From contig JAVZCJ010000006.1 of assembly GCA_038874475.1 (NCBI GenBank), forward strand, positions 1 to 64,000: a DNA stretch of 64,000 bases. The letters run 5' to 3'. Under the pieces are notes generated by a model. It did no database searches, was not told the origin of the DNA, and was given only the letters and a program-made list of their open reading frames with translations. The DNA is from Nitrososphaerota archaeon (GTDB lineage Archaea; Thermoproteota; Nitrososphaeria_A; Caldarchaeales; JAVZCJ01). Numbering within the stretch: position 1 is the first letter of the stretch; each line of letters starts with the position of its first letter. Shown piece by piece: positions 7,708-17,685 of this stretch. Made by a program: the position numbers and the translations under genes.

Positions 7708-8781
7708 TTAAATTTCTATTTCAGAATAATCTCCAATATTAAGTCTTAAAACATTTCTATTTTCATTTTTTATTAATTTAGAATTTTTACCTATTAAACT
7801 ATCATCAATTTTTTCTACATCTTTAATGAAAGCATTCTCAAGAATTATACTATGTTCAATAGAGCTATTTATTATTTTTGTTCCATTTCCTATGCTTGTA
7901 TATGGACCAATGAAAGAATCTTGAATTAAGCAATCTTTTCCTATTATGCAAGGTCCTCTAATTTCACTATTTATTATTTTAGTTTTTTCTTCAATTTCAA
8001 CTCTACCTATAATTTTTGAATTTTCAATTTCTCCTTTTATATTATATTTTGCTTTTTCATCTAAAATTAAAACATTAGCATAAAGAATATCATCTTTTTT
8101 TCCAGTATCTAACCACCAACCTTTAACAAAATCGTAACCAATTTTATATTTATTTTCAAGCATAATTTGAATAGCATCTGTTATTTCATATTCTCCTCTC
8201 CAACTTGGTTTTAAATCTTTTATAATATCAAAAATTATAGGTTTAAAAAAATATACACCAACTAAAGCATATTTGCTTGGAGGGATTTTTGGTTTTTCAA
8301 TTAATTTTATAAGATTTCCTTTTTCATCAAATTGAGCAACTCCAAATTTTGTTGGATCTTCTACTTCTTTTAAAAGAATAAAAGCATCATAATCTTCTTT
8401 AATGAATTTTTCTAAATAGCTTTTAATTCCATTTTGTAATAAATTATCACCTAAATAAACAATAAATTTTTCTTCTCCTATGAATTCTTTACATAAACTA
8501 ATTGCATGTGCTATTCCTAAAGGTTTTCCTTGATGAATATATGTTATTTTTACTCCAAATTTTGAGCCATTTCCATAATGCTCTTTAACTAATTCAGGAA
8601 AAGTTTCTCCTAAAATAATAGCTATATCTTTTATTTCACATGAAATTAAATCTTCTAAAACATATTGAGATGCTGGTTTATTTGCAATAGGAATAAGCTG
8701 CTTAGGACCACTAAAAGTTAATGGTCTAAGTCTAGTACCTGCACCACCATGCAAAATAATACCTTTCATTTTTAGCTTCAT
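7708..8781 (-). CDS. rmlA: Glucose-1-phosphate thymidylyltransferase (long archaeal form)
   Basis: This 357-aa enzyme makes dTDP-glucose from glucose-1-phosphate and dTTP, the entry step for the rml pathway. The nucleotide-binding stretch HGGAGTRLRPLTFSGPKQL is near residues 11-29, YLGDN in the middle, and GWWLDTGKKDD at ~222-232. The last ~110 residues form a left-handed beta-helix-like region, as in the long RmlA types. The start is either 8781 or the second Met at 8769; the first overlaps the stop of the epimerase fragment. Its 3' end is duplicated at 6012. Confidence 0.9.
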   Translation of the reverse strand: MKLKMKGIILHGGAGTRLRPLTFSGPKQLIPIANKPASQYVLEDLISCEIKDIAIILGETFPELVKEHYGNGSKFGVKITYIHQGKPLGIAHAISLCKEFIGEEKFIVYLGDNLLQNGIKSYLEKFIKEDYDAFILLKEVEDPTKFGVAQFDEKGNLIKLIEKPKIPPSKYALVGVYFFKPIIFDIIKDLKPSWRGEYEITDAIQIMLENKYKIGYDFVKGWWLDTGKKDDILYANVLILDEKAKYNIKGEIENSKIIGRVEIEEKTKIINSEIRGPCIIGKDCLIQDSFIGPYTSIGNGTKIINSSIEHSIILENAFIKDVEKIDDSLIGKNSKLIKNENRNVLRLNIGDYSEIEI

Positions 8782-8987
8782 ACTTCTCCACTAGGTTGTA
8801 AATGTTCCCACCGTACTATAACTTTAGTATAAAGAATATCTTCAATAATGCCATGGTCTAACACCTTCATTATCTCTTCTACAACATCCTCTGGATAATA
8901 ACCCACTTTGAAATTAAGAGCGTTGCTGATTTTTTGAAAATCAACAAAATAATTTCTTTCATCAAGTTCACCATACCATTCTAGCAT
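8778..8987 (-). pseudogene. C-terminal fragment of an NDP-sugar epimerase
   Basis: These 69 residues include NYFVDFQKISNALNFKVGYY and then EDVVEEIMKVLDHGIIED, which match the last helices of extended short-chain dehydrogenases (VDFSKIxRELGFxPxYxVxDGIxEI). The Rossmann domain and catalytic YxxxK are missing, and the sequence upstream does not continue the gene. It overlaps the rmlA start by 4 nt. It may still be translated as a leader for rmlA, but it cannot be an enzyme. Confidence 0.7.
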
Positions 8988-9032
8988 GTATAACTTCCAC
9001 TTGAGTTACTTATTCTTTTAGCTTAGCGTACA

Positions 9033-9848
9033 TTACTTCCTATTTAGAGTCTTTAACCAAGCTCTATATTGTTGATCAACAAATATGGCACTCTTAAGTA
9101 AGATGTTATTCTTAGTTAATGAGGCAAGGTATCTTATATCTTTAGGAAGACAATGGCCTCCAATTCCACTTCGTGCTTCATGCATAACTATATTCCACTT
9201 CGTATTACATGCATCTCTTACTTCGTTAAAGTTTAAGCCGATTTCTTCACATATCATTTTAAGCTCTTCAGAAAAAGCTATTTGTACATATCGATATGCA
9301 TTTTCAGCTATTTTGCACATTTCAGCTATTTCTATTGATGAAACTACATATAGAGGTATTCCGAGAATATTTCTGTAAAAACTTAAACCTATGTTAAGAC
9401 TTTCTTCATTTACAGCTCCAATTACTCTTAACTGTTTTACTCCGTACCTTTCAGGATCTCCTGCCCAATATCTATGTGGCACATGAACTAGCTTTACGCT
9501 CCTATTAAAGATATTTTCATATATCTTTCTAGACGTACCAGGTATTACCGTACTTTCAATAGAAACCAGAGATGATGCTTGAGCTTTTTTGGATATTTTT
9601 TCACATGCATCATAAATTGGCGAAAAATTAGGTACGTCTCCATTAAGTAATGTAGAAACGCATATAATATAGACTTCTGTAGGTGGTACTTCACTCCAAT
9701 CGTCAGTAGCATTAAAGATCCCTTCTTTCTTAGCTCTTTCAATAGCAATGGAGTTTATGTCATAAGCCCATACTTCAAGACTTCTACTCAAAACATATTT
9801 AGCTGTTGGAAGACCTACTTCACCGAGGCCAAGTACACAGACTTTCAT
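9033..9848 (-). CDS. UDP-sugar (ManNAc-type) 6-dehydrogenase lacking its C-terminal domain
   Basis: The 271-aa protein has the NAD motif GLGEVGLPTA (residues 7-16) and the catalytic region GIGGHCLPKD with Cys233. These identify the UDP-glucose/GDP-mannose dehydrogenase superfamily, which oxidises C6 of a UDP-sugar to a uronic acid. PFNS-type wording (VPNFSPIY) favours the WecC-like branch. Family members run to about 400-440 residues. Here the UDP-binding C-terminal domain is absent and the protein ends KTLNRK with a clean stop, so it is truncated or unusually short. It is the first gene of the less AT-rich island. Confidence 0.75.
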   Translation of the reverse strand: MKVCVLGLGEVGLPTAKYVLSRSLEVWAYDINSIAIERAKKEGIFNATDDWSEVPPTEVYIICVSTLLNGDVPNFSPIYDACEKISKKAQASSLVSIESTVIPGTSRKIYENIFNRSVKLVHVPHRYWAGDPERYGVKQLRVIGAVNEESLNIGLSFYRNILGIPLYVVSSIEIAEMCKIAENAYRYVQIAFSEELKMICEEIGLNFNEVRDACNTKWNIVMHEARSGIGGHCLPKDIRYLASLTKNNILLKSAIFVDQQYRAWLKTLNRK

Positions 9849-9936
9849 AACATAAATGTAGCAAAAACTTATATATTAAGTTAGCGATTAGTGGCGCCTT
9901 TTATATTCCTTTTTCAAAAGCATCTACTAAAACTCA

Positions 9937-10623
9937 TTAATCTCCTGCACATTTTTGGGTTATGATATACCAATGGAAGATGTCTACTCTATTCAAAATT
10001 TTTAGGCATTTCCATTTCCTTTTTTCAGTATATACTCTCATTACGGTAAAGTACACATTATATTTATCTAAAAATTGCATGAAGTTTCTAATATTAAAAT
10101 GCCAAAAGTGTTGATATCTATATGCTATGACTTTCCAAATTTCTTTCAAGTTTGTTAAACGATATAATGTGTAAACTTTGTCGTTAGGAATTATGATTCC
10201 TAACTTACCCCTGTTTTTTAGTACACGATACACTTCATGGAGACATTTTTGAGGGAATGGTAGGTGTTCTAATATTTCCGAGGCTACAACAAAATCTATC
10301 GCTCCGTTTCTTATAGGTAATTCCTGAGCATCTGCTAAAATAACTGATGCGTGTTTTCTTACCCTTTTTGTCCTTATACGGCTAATTTCAACACCTATAG
10401 GAAAGACCGATGGTGAAAGTAGACAAAAAGTATCACCATCACCACATCCAACATCTAAAACAATTCCTTTATTAACTCTTAATAGATCATAGATTCGAAT
10501 CGGTGTATTTCTTTTAAAAACTGAATCAATCTCGTAATATTTCACATATCCTGGATAAAAAAAGGAAATTATGATGAAATGAAGAAATTTAAATAACCAG
10601 ATTACTTTATTTATTAGATTCAA
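9937..10623 (-). CDS. Class I SAM-dependent methyltransferase
   Basis: This 228-aa protein carries motif I VLDVGCGDGD (residues 55-64), an acidic residue after VGVE-like strand two (PIGVEIS), ADAQELPI and the hydrophobic SEILEHLPFPQ stretch typical of Methyltransf_11 proteins. A hydrophobic segment at ~10-25 could attach it to the membrane. Its start overlaps the end of the upstream methyltransferase gene. Given the neighbouring glycosyltransferases, a sugar or lipid-linked glycan is the likely acceptor; that is inferred. Confidence 0.8.
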   Translation of the reverse strand: MNLINKVIWLFKFLHFIIISFFYPGYVKYYEIDSVFKRNTPIRIYDLLRVNKGIVLDVGCGDGDTFCLLSPSVFPIGVEISRIRTKRVRKHASVILADAQELPIRNGAIDFVVASEILEHLPFPQKCLHEVYRVLKNRGKLGIIIPNDKVYTLYRLTNLKEIWKVIAYRYQHFWHFNIRNFMQFLDKYNVYFTVMRVYTEKRKWKCLKILNRVDIFHWYIITQKCAGD

Positions 10624-11398
10624 AAGTATTTCCTTCTTTTAACTTATCCCAAGACAGTATACAACCGTAAAATGGAGGCTTTTTATCAACTTTATGTAAT
10701 ATTGTAACATAAAGTAAGCCTGTTAACCAACCAATAATTCTAAGTCGAGCTAAAATCATTGTTATATACCAAACAATAAGATTTTGAAAAAGCTTGAAAC
10801 TACACCCCGGAAACATTTCCTTTAGTTCCCTTAAAGTGGGTTGTCCAAACATCATATGCTCCATGGTTTGTCTATTTTCCGTTCGAAAAAGTCTTTTATG
10901 CGTCTTAAAGAATCTTTCATCACCAATTTTGGCTACAGGTGCTATTGGTGCGTAAATAATCACTTTCTTTTTTGCAACTCTCTTTAAATTATCTGCAAAT
11001 TTAATGCGATTTTTCCTATGGATATGCTCTAGTGTAGCTAAAGAAATAACCATGTGAAAAGAATAATCGACAAAAGGTAATTGACAACCGTCGGCAATAA
11101 CATACTCACAGTTTTTTAATCTTTCGTCTCTTTTTAATCTGTTAAAATTTAAATCTACTAATGTTACGAATAGACTTTTACTATTATCTAACCAGCCTGT
11201 TATACCCGAACCCCCTGCACCTACCTCCAATATACTTAAAAATGAATCGCTCATAGATCGTATGATTTTTATTGCTTCAGAATACCTTTGCCATACATCA
11301 AAACTTTTTGAAAAAATAAGCGGCTCAATTTTATATAATCGTCCCTCCAAAAGAAGTCTCTTCAAAGTTTTCTTAAAAGCAATTAAATAACTATTCAA
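10607..11398 (-). CDS. Class I SAM-dependent methyltransferase
   Basis: The 263-aa protein has motif I SILEVGAGGSGITG (~55-68), VTLVDLNFNRL for strand two, IADGCQLPFVDYSF and SLATLEHIHR, the usual Methyltransf_11 series. The last ~70 residues include a hydrophobic stretch (LIVWYITMILARLRIIGWL). It overlaps the GT4 gene upstream by 4 nt and the next methyltransferase by 17 nt, so the three are one transcription unit. The substrate is unknown, probably glycan. Confidence 0.8.
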   Translation of the reverse strand: MNSYLIAFKKTLKRLLLEGRLYKIEPLIFSKSFDVWQRYSEAIKIIRSMSDSFLSILEVGAGGSGITGWLDNSKSLFVTLVDLNFNRLKRDERLKNCEYVIADGCQLPFVDYSFHMVISLATLEHIHRKNRIKFADNLKRVAKKKVIIYAPIAPVAKIGDERFFKTHKRLFRTENRQTMEHMMFGQPTLRELKEMFPGCSFKLFQNLIVWYITMILARLRIIGWLTGLLYVTILHKVDKKPPFYGCILSWDKLKEGNTFESNK

Positions 11399-12441
11399 AT
11401 TAAAGCTTCCTCAATAATTCTTTTAACACATTTACCTATTTGCTCAACGGAAAATTTTTCTTTAAACAATAAATATCCATTTTCAGCTAACTTCATCCTT
11501 AGGCTTTCATCATTCTTTAAAGTTAGGATGGCTTCAGCTAAAGCCTTTTCATCTGCAATATTGCACAAATACGCGTTCTTCATATGTGAAAGCGCTTCTC
11601 TTATAGCAGGGGTATTTCCTGTAATTACGGGCTTCTTTACAGCTAACGCTTGAAAAACTTTATTTGGAATAACTCTTTTAGCTTTTCCAGTGTTTCCAAA
11701 TATCCCAAGACAAACATCAGCTCTAGACATATAAAGTGGCAACTTATAATAATTAATCCATTCTATGAATTCTATGTTTGAAACTCTTAACGAGTCTACC
11801 AATTTTTTTATCTGAAAATATGTTTGTCCCTTACCAACCATTATGAATCTTATATCTTTGTATTTCTCCAAACTTTTGGCGGCCTTAACAATGTATTCTG
11901 CACCATGTAATGGAATATAGGTACCGTACCAAAAAACAGTAAAATACATGTCTTTTTTCTCAATACTTCGTGGATAAAAGATTTCATCATCTGCTCCAAC
12001 GAATACTCTTCTGAATTTTTCACGAGGAATTTTGAAAGTTTTGCTAAAATACTTTATATGCATATTAGTGTCAAGTAGGCAAATATCTGTTACTTCACAG
12101 GAGTATTTATCCAGTAAAAAATAATACATAGCCTTCCATGATGTTGCTTTAATAAGCTTCCTATCATTAACCATAGTATCATAAAGGGAGATGTATGGAT
12201 CAAATAATAGAAGTGTACAGGCATTTAACAATTTCAACCATTTCGCAAATGGAATAAAATAATGTCCGTACTCGCCTACGATTATAGCATCGTAATATTT
12301 AGGATTGAATAATAATTTTAGGGTGTCAAAAGATCTTAAAGTCATGAGAGTTACGTCAGTATTTATACCATATCTCTTCAAGCCTTTTCTAATTATTGTA
12401 CTTCTAGGCTCGACGTTGAAGCTAAAGTATAATACTCTCAT
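11395..12441 (-). CDS. Glycosyltransferase family 4
   Basis: This is a 348-aa GT-B type enzyme. The C-terminal half shows FWYGTYIPLHGAEYIVKAAK, RFIMVGKGQ, FIEWINYYKLPLYMSRADVC and NKVFQALAVKKPVITG, the usual nucleotide-sugar binding order of GT4. It should add a sugar, with retention of configuration, to a lipid-linked or protein-linked glycan on the cytoplasmic side. It starts the GT4-methyltransferase-methyltransferase operon. The sugar cannot be told from sequence. Confidence 0.85.
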   Translation of the reverse strand: MRVLYFSFNVEPRSTIIRKGLKRYGINTDVTLMTLRSFDTLKLLFNPKYYDAIIVGEYGHYFIPFAKWLKLLNACTLLLFDPYISLYDTMVNDRKLIKATSWKAMYYFLLDKYSCEVTDICLLDTNMHIKYFSKTFKIPREKFRRVFVGADDEIFYPRSIEKKDMYFTVFWYGTYIPLHGAEYIVKAAKSLEKYKDIRFIMVGKGQTYFQIKKLVDSLRVSNIEFIEWINYYKLPLYMSRADVCLGIFGNTGKAKRVIPNKVFQALAVKKPVITGNTPAIREALSHMKNAYLCNIADEKALAEAILTLKNDESLRMKLAENGYLLFKEKFSVEQIGKCVKRIIEEALI

Positions 12442-12691
12442 CAGGCATTATCAACGAAAATTATGTGCAAGCCAAAATACTGTTGATTAAGTTAAGCAGA
12501 CATGGGTCTAGCGTACTTAAACTCCTAGATGTGGTGTAAAAGATATTGGGATAGTTCTGTTTAGTAAAAACGTAAAATACAAATAAAATTCACAAAAAGA
12601 CTTGCTACTCATAAACACTAGAACTAAGAAAATGTTAAAAAAAGGCAAGATATGTTATCAAAAAGAGTCTATAAGATAGAAAATTTAACTT

Positions 12692-15274
12692 CTATTGAGT
12701 AAAAATACCTACAATTTCGATGGAATCTATCCACAAAGTAAGTGGTTTAACTTCCCAGTCTCTATTGCTTACTCTAATTACAATTCTGTTAAAAGATCGA
12801 GGAGGCCCTGAGGGATGCATTATCGAAAAATCCACAATTTTCAGCCTTATGAGTTGCCAAGTTTTATCATTCCACTGGTTAAATCGCCAACCAATGAATT
12901 TTTCATCACTGCCAATAATTCTTACTTCCACTAACCAGACGTTTGACGAGTTTAACAAACCAGACGTTTTCATCCACAAGTTTATTTCTGAAATTTTGTT
13001 TACATCTATTTCCTTTCCAATTTCATAAATGACTACTAAATCACTGTCTTTAGGCACAGTTTGAGCCTTAGCCATTATACTAGCTTCTTCCTCAACACAT
13101 TGATCATTTAGTTGAAGCGAAAGATTTTCAGCATTATAATTCGTGCTTACCGCAAAACCTTGCATATTTTCGCATGGGTTTACTAAGAGATGCTTAAAAA
13201 CTAATTTTAATTTTTGCAAGTCTCTTACATCATAAACGATGACTTCTGGTATCGGTGATGAGTATTGTTGGTAGAAAACCGCGTTAAATCCAGGGAGTGG
13301 TTGCATCCAGTTACTTTTTATATAAATCATAAGTTGAGGTAAATAATAAGATGCAGCAGGATCTATTATGATGTAGTCTACATCTAGTCGAGATATAATT
13401 TCATAGATTTCCGAGATGTTGGTGTTTCTTATAATTCCAACTTTTTTATCAGCAAGCCACGCATAATAGGTTGGATTCGGATTAAGGAAAATATCATCAT
13501 TTGATGCGTTATTTTTCATCCAGTTAATAGTTTGCGCCATATAAAGATGATTTACTGGGTCAATAGATTGCATCTTTTTTAAGTATATTGAGTATCCATA
13601 TGGAATGTAAGGATAAAAAAATGTAAGCAAAAATAACAGCGATACAAATAACGCTAATGATTTCCTTAAGTTTAATATCACAATATGATTATCCGGAAGA
13701 CGTACTCGAACTACAACTGTCGAGTGTTCAATCAATTCTTTTACGTTATAGTAGAACTTTTCTAAAGTGTAAGAGCAAGGTATGATTAATAAAAGAAATA
13801 CATGTATTAAAAATCTTTCTTCAAATTCTGCAAAAGGATAGAATAAAATAAACATAATAGAATAAGCGAGCGGATATACAGTTATGAAAATGATATTTCT
13901 AATTTTTCCTTTAAACATTAAACCAACTAGACTTAGAATAAAAAGATAATGATTTAGATTGTTAACACCATCAAACCAAGCATGCAACCTTTCTAATACG
14001 TTTATAGAAGATGCAACATCGATGGCTGAAGATATCCTTGAAGTTGGGGATGGGGCGTATGATAATATTTCACTATGCCTATAGGCTCTTAATACTCCCA
14101 AATTTACAAAGAGTACTAAGAATATAAAAAACCACGACAGTTTTTTTATATCTACATCATTACTTCTGAACCCCATAATCGTCATAACTAATACTGAAGT
14201 TATTAATGGGATCCATACGGTGGGTAATATCGAAGAGTATAAACAACTCAATAGAGTAAAAGAAAGTAACAAACCATATATAAAAATCTTAAGCTTCCTA
14301 GTGATTATAAATAACAAAAATGGAAGAGTGAATAAGAAGAAATCTGCACTATACTTCCATGCCCCTCTGCTTAAAAATAAGATTAAAGATGTAAATGCTA
14401 TTTGACGAGAAGAAATTCCACTTGATTTAAAAGCTTTAACGAAAAGGGCATAAAAGGAGAAAAAGAAGAAATTACTTACTGCCTCCTGACCAAAAGGTAT
14501 GCTTGAGTAAAACAAAAGCGTAGGATATATAGATGCTATAAAAGCTGCTATTAAACCTACTTTTTCATTAAAAAGTTCTTTACCTATGAAGTAAATGGGT
14601 ATGATAATTGAAGAACCAATTATAACTAAAGCAATTTTAATGCTACTGAAGTTAGACCCCATTATTCCTAAGAAAAAAGCAAAAGCAAAAGGCACAAAGG
14701 TATTAGCAAAAAAACCATTTTGATCATGATAAGTTCTAGCAGGATCTACATCTAGACGATTTGAACAGAAAATTCCTTTTTCAACTAGATTTCTTGCAAT
14801 GTCAGAGTAATATGCCCCGTCAGGTGTGAATTGATTAAAATTAAAACATTGAAACCATAAACGTGAATATAACGCCAATAAAAAAATAATAGGTAAAATA
14901 AAACTTGATTTACGATCGATTATAAATTTGAATTTATAATTCCGAAGGAGAATAACTAAAAAAATAGATTCAACAAATGCTAAAGTAATTAAACTCCATA
15001 AGAAACTGAGATATAAGTAATCAAACATAGACCATAATATGACAATATTAAAAGTTTGCAATATTATGGCAAAAATTAGACCGAACCCAATTCGCTCGAT
15101 AAGACCTATATCATCCTGTATAACAAAAAAGGTACAAAGTAATCCAACTATCAGAGACATAATTAGTAATAGAACACGTTCAAGACGATAAAAGGTCAAC
15201 AACAAAAGTAAAATGAATATCAAATAATATTTTTGTTTAAATATTCGAACTATTTTAATTAGCATTTTCATCAT
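12692..15274 (-). CDS. Polytopic GT39/STT3-like membrane glycosyltransferase
   Basis: This 860-aa protein has about a dozen membrane segments in residues 15-560, then ~300 soluble residues. In the first loop after the early helices, TPDGAYYSDIARN (150-162) contains the Asp-Gly typical of GT-C enzymes that use polyprenyl-phosphate sugars. The C-terminal part (~700-860) with INLWMKTSGLL and LWIDSIEIVG looks like a carbohydrate-binding jelly roll. It is likely to move sugars onto glycans or proteins outside the membrane. The family placement is by architecture; an oligosaccharyltransferase is possible, but a WWDYG-type motif is not seen. Confidence 0.65.
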   Translation of the reverse strand: MMKMLIKIVRIFKQKYYLIFILLLLLTFYRLERVLLLIMSLIVGLLCTFFVIQDDIGLIERIGFGLIFAIILQTFNIVILWSMFDYLYLSFLWSLITLAFVESIFLVILLRNYKFKFIIDRKSSFILPIIFLLALYSRLWFQCFNFNQFTPDGAYYSDIARNLVEKGIFCSNRLDVDPARTYHDQNGFFANTFVPFAFAFFLGIMGSNFSSIKIALVIIGSSIIIPIYFIGKELFNEKVGLIAAFIASIYPTLLFYSSIPFGQEAVSNFFFFSFYALFVKAFKSSGISSRQIAFTSLILFLSRGAWKYSADFFLFTLPFLLFIITRKLKIFIYGLLLSFTLLSCLYSSILPTVWIPLITSVLVMTIMGFRSNDVDIKKLSWFFIFLVLFVNLGVLRAYRHSEILSYAPSPTSRISSAIDVASSINVLERLHAWFDGVNNLNHYLFILSLVGLMFKGKIRNIIFITVYPLAYSIMFILFYPFAEFEERFLIHVFLLLIIPCSYTLEKFYYNVKELIEHSTVVVRVRLPDNHIVILNLRKSLALFVSLLFLLTFFYPYIPYGYSIYLKKMQSIDPVNHLYMAQTINWMKNNASNDDIFLNPNPTYYAWLADKKVGIIRNTNISEIYEIISRLDVDYIIIDPAASYYLPQLMIYIKSNWMQPLPGFNAVFYQQYSSPIPEVIVYDVRDLQKLKLVFKHLLVNPCENMQGFAVSTNYNAENLSLQLNDQCVEEEASIMAKAQTVPKDSDLVVIYEIGKEIDVNKISEINLWMKTSGLLNSSNVWLVEVRIIGSDEKFIGWRFNQWNDKTWQLIRLKIVDFSIMHPSGPPRSFNRIVIRVSNRDWEVKPLTLWIDSIEIVGIFTQ

Positions 15275-15309
15275 TCAATAAACATCTAAGTACTTTCCAA
15301 AACTACAAT

Positions 15310-16257
15310 TTATATATTTTTAATCCTTAGATATATTTTGGCAACTTTATTGTAGGCCTCTTTGCCTAGAAATGAGAAAAAGATTGAAAACCATAATTTT
15401 AAGTTGAGGGGATTCGTTCTAATTGCTTTGAAAAAGTATAGTTTCCCCTCTTCAATTTTTCCACTAAGACATAAAGAAGCACCTATTTCAAAATAATATT
15501 TGCCCAATAAGGTTGGCTTCTTTGATATCTCTTCAAAGTACTTCTTCAAGATATGCTTCATTGCTATTGTATATGCATTAATATTACGAGAAATGCTATC
15601 ATGATGCAAATAAGAAGTTACTAACGGCTCATCTATATGCTTAAAACAATAATATTTTGAAATCCTCAGCCATAAATCCCAATCTTGTTGTCGTGGTAAG
15701 TCTTCGTCGAATACTCCAGCTTTTTCAAAGCATTTCCTCTTTACCACAGCCGTGGATAATCCTATGAAATTTGTTTTAAGAAGCACTTCATGCAAATACC
15801 CCTCCTTTGGCTTAATATGAGGTCGTGGGTAATACACTTTTTTGTTACCATCTATACGCCAAAAACTTGTGTATACAACTCCTAAGTCGTGAGGGGCGTT
15901 TAGAAATGTCCTCATTTGCTTTTCAAGCTTTTTCGGATGCCAATAATCATCACTATCTTGAAATGCTATATAATTTCCTTTTGCAGCTTTTATTCCCGTA
16001 TTCCGGGCTGCTGCGGCTCCTTTTCGCTTTCTATGCCTAATATATCGAATTCTTCTATCTTTAAATTTTTTCACCAAGTTTTTCGTATCATCTTCTGAGC
16101 AATCATCAATAATTATTACCTCAAAATTTTGATATGATTGATTCAAAACACTTTCAACAGCCTTACTAAGTAGCCAAGCTCGATTGTATGTTGGTATGAT
16201 TACGCTTACAAGGGGACTAGATTCATTTAAATCTATTACTCTCACTTCTTTTACCAT
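15310..16257 (-). CDS. Glycosyltransferase family 2
   Basis: The 315-aa GT-A enzyme opens PLVSVIIPTYNRAWLLSKAV, with IIIDDCSEDDT for the nucleotide site, AAARNTGIKAAKGNYIAF and DSDDYW for the metal-binding DxD-type region, then RQQDWDLWLRI. These are the family 2 landmarks. The C-terminal ~80 residues contain a TPR-like ISKKPTLLGKYYFEIG repeat region. It is in the less AT-rich island and probably acts on the same surface glycan as its neighbours. Donor and acceptor are unknown. Confidence 0.88.
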   Translation of the reverse strand: MVKEVRVIDLNESSPLVSVIIPTYNRAWLLSKAVESVLNQSYQNFEVIIIDDCSEDDTKNLVKKFKDRRIRYIRHRKRKGAAAARNTGIKAAKGNYIAFQDSDDYWHPKKLEKQMRTFLNAPHDLGVVYTSFWRIDGNKKVYYPRPHIKPKEGYLHEVLLKTNFIGLSTAVVKRKCFEKAGVFDEDLPRQQDWDLWLRISKYYCFKHIDEPLVTSYLHHDSISRNINAYTIAMKHILKKYFEEISKKPTLLGKYYFEIGASLCLSGKIEEGKLYFFKAIRTNPLNLKLWFSIFFSFLGKEAYNKVAKIYLRIKNI

Positions 16258-16578
16258 AAAGCTTAAACTCCTAAAGTTTATTTATCCAGATTAAATAAGT
16301 AGTTAGGATATTTCCTTGTTAGAAAACATTAGATAGTACACAAAAAGATTGGTTAATAATGTGTTCGTTTGAAACACCTCATAAATCTGAGAGATCCAAT
16401 ATTACGTCTCACATCATCGAATACCGTAGTAGCGTAAGTATAGAATTAATGGAAAAATAATCACGCCCATGGTACTAAGCCATTCTTAATCATCTTTAAA
16501 TTAGGGAATATCTTACTACCCCAACCCTAGAACTAATGTCATTGTAACATTGCCTGCTTAAATGCTTGGGCACTTTTA
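16258..16578. other. Intergenic region without a gene
   Basis: This 320-bp gap sits between two GT2 genes. No frame of useful length, tRNA fold or strong inverted repeat is seen. It is less AT-rich than the surrounding intergenic DNA, as is the rest of the 9-18 kb island. It probably contains the promoter of the 15310-16257 gene; I cannot pick out a convincing TATA box. Confidence 0.4.
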
Positions 16579-17661
16579 TTATGATGCGTCCCATCTTTTT
16601 CTAAAGAAAACCCTTCCCAAAATATAAGTTAGATATATTTCTCTCTTAAGACATTCAGTAATTGTCGCAAAGACCTCTTTCTTTTTCAAACAATTGATGT
16701 CAACTTTTTTTAAAGATTGCAATGCACTTCTCTTTCTTTTGAAATATTTTTTATTTATAATTTTTATAGCATTAATATAAGCAAGTAGGATATTGTAAGC
16801 GCAATCCAAATCTCTCAATAAGAGATATTGTATAAACCTTTTTAAATCAAGCCCGATGCTAAGAAGAAATCCAAATATTAAGTCAAAAGAGTTAACAAAC
16901 TTGAACATGTTAAGTAATCGATTCCTAGTTTGTAAATGTACTTTCCATGGGGTAGGCCCCCGTCTTCCAAAAGTTACACTAACTTTATGATATACTCTTG
17001 CTGATGGAACGTATAAAACTTTTTTGCCTGATAACCAGATTTTAAATCCCAGTTCGGTCTCCTCTGCTGATGCAAAATATTCTGGGTCAAACCCTTGTAC
17101 GGATAAAAAGAAATCCCTATTAATAAAAGCTGCTGCTCCTGAAGCAAATCCAACGTACTCAACTTTACTGAATAAATGAGAATCTTTTTCACCATCACCT
17201 CTATAGTATCCAAATCCTATAATAGATAATGTGCCCCCGGCTACTTGAATTATCCTAGGAGCATCATAATACAGTATCTTTGGCGCAAATGCTACAACAT
17301 CATTTTTTTCATATTTTATAGCTGCTTCCGCTAATTTTAATATGCAAGACTTTTCAATAATCGTGTCATTATTGAGAAAGAATATATAGTCTCCATTTGC
17401 CATTCTGGCCCCCATATTATTTGGGAGACAGAAGCCATAGTTCTTATCAAGTGATACAATTCTTATGATATGGTATTGTGAATACTTTTGCTTTAAGAAT
17501 TCGACCGAACCATCAGATGATCCATTATCAATTATAATTACTTCAAGTCTTTCTTTAGGATATTCACTATTTAGAATAGATTGGATACATTCCTCTGTAT
17601 CATTTTTCCTATTATAATTGACTATTATTATGCTAACTTTAGGTAACTCTAAATTTAACAT
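16579..17661 (-). CDS. Glycosyltransferase family 2 (rhamnosyltransferase-like)
   Basis: The 360-aa protein begins PKVSIIIVNYNRKNDTEEC, followed by VIIIDNGSSDGSVEFLK and NNMGARMANGDYIFFLNNDT. This is the WbbL-like GT2 subgroup that often transfers rhamnose; FDPEYFASAEETELGFKIW completes the acceptor region. Hydrophobic stretches near the C-terminus (~245-290) could hold it on the membrane. A rhamnosyltransferase role fits the rml genes in the same window, but this is inference. Confidence 0.85.
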   Translation of the reverse strand: MLNLELPKVSIIIVNYNRKNDTEECIQSILNSEYPKERLEVIIIDNGSSDGSVEFLKQKYSQYHIIRIVSLDKNYGFCLPNNMGARMANGDYIFFLNNDTIIEKSCILKLAEAAIKYEKNDVVAFAPKILYYDAPRIIQVAGGTLSIIGFGYYRGDGEKDSHLFSKVEYVGFASGAAAFINRDFFLSVQGFDPEYFASAEETELGFKIWLSGKKVLYVPSARVYHKVSVTFGRRGPTPWKVHLQTRNRLLNMFKFVNSFDLIFGFLLSIGLDLKRFIQYLLLRDLDCAYNILLAYINAIKIINKKYFKRKRSALQSLKKVDINCLKKKEVFATITECLKREIYLTYILGRVFFRKRWDAS

Positions 17662-17685
17662 ATCTTAATAAGTTTTAATATATTA

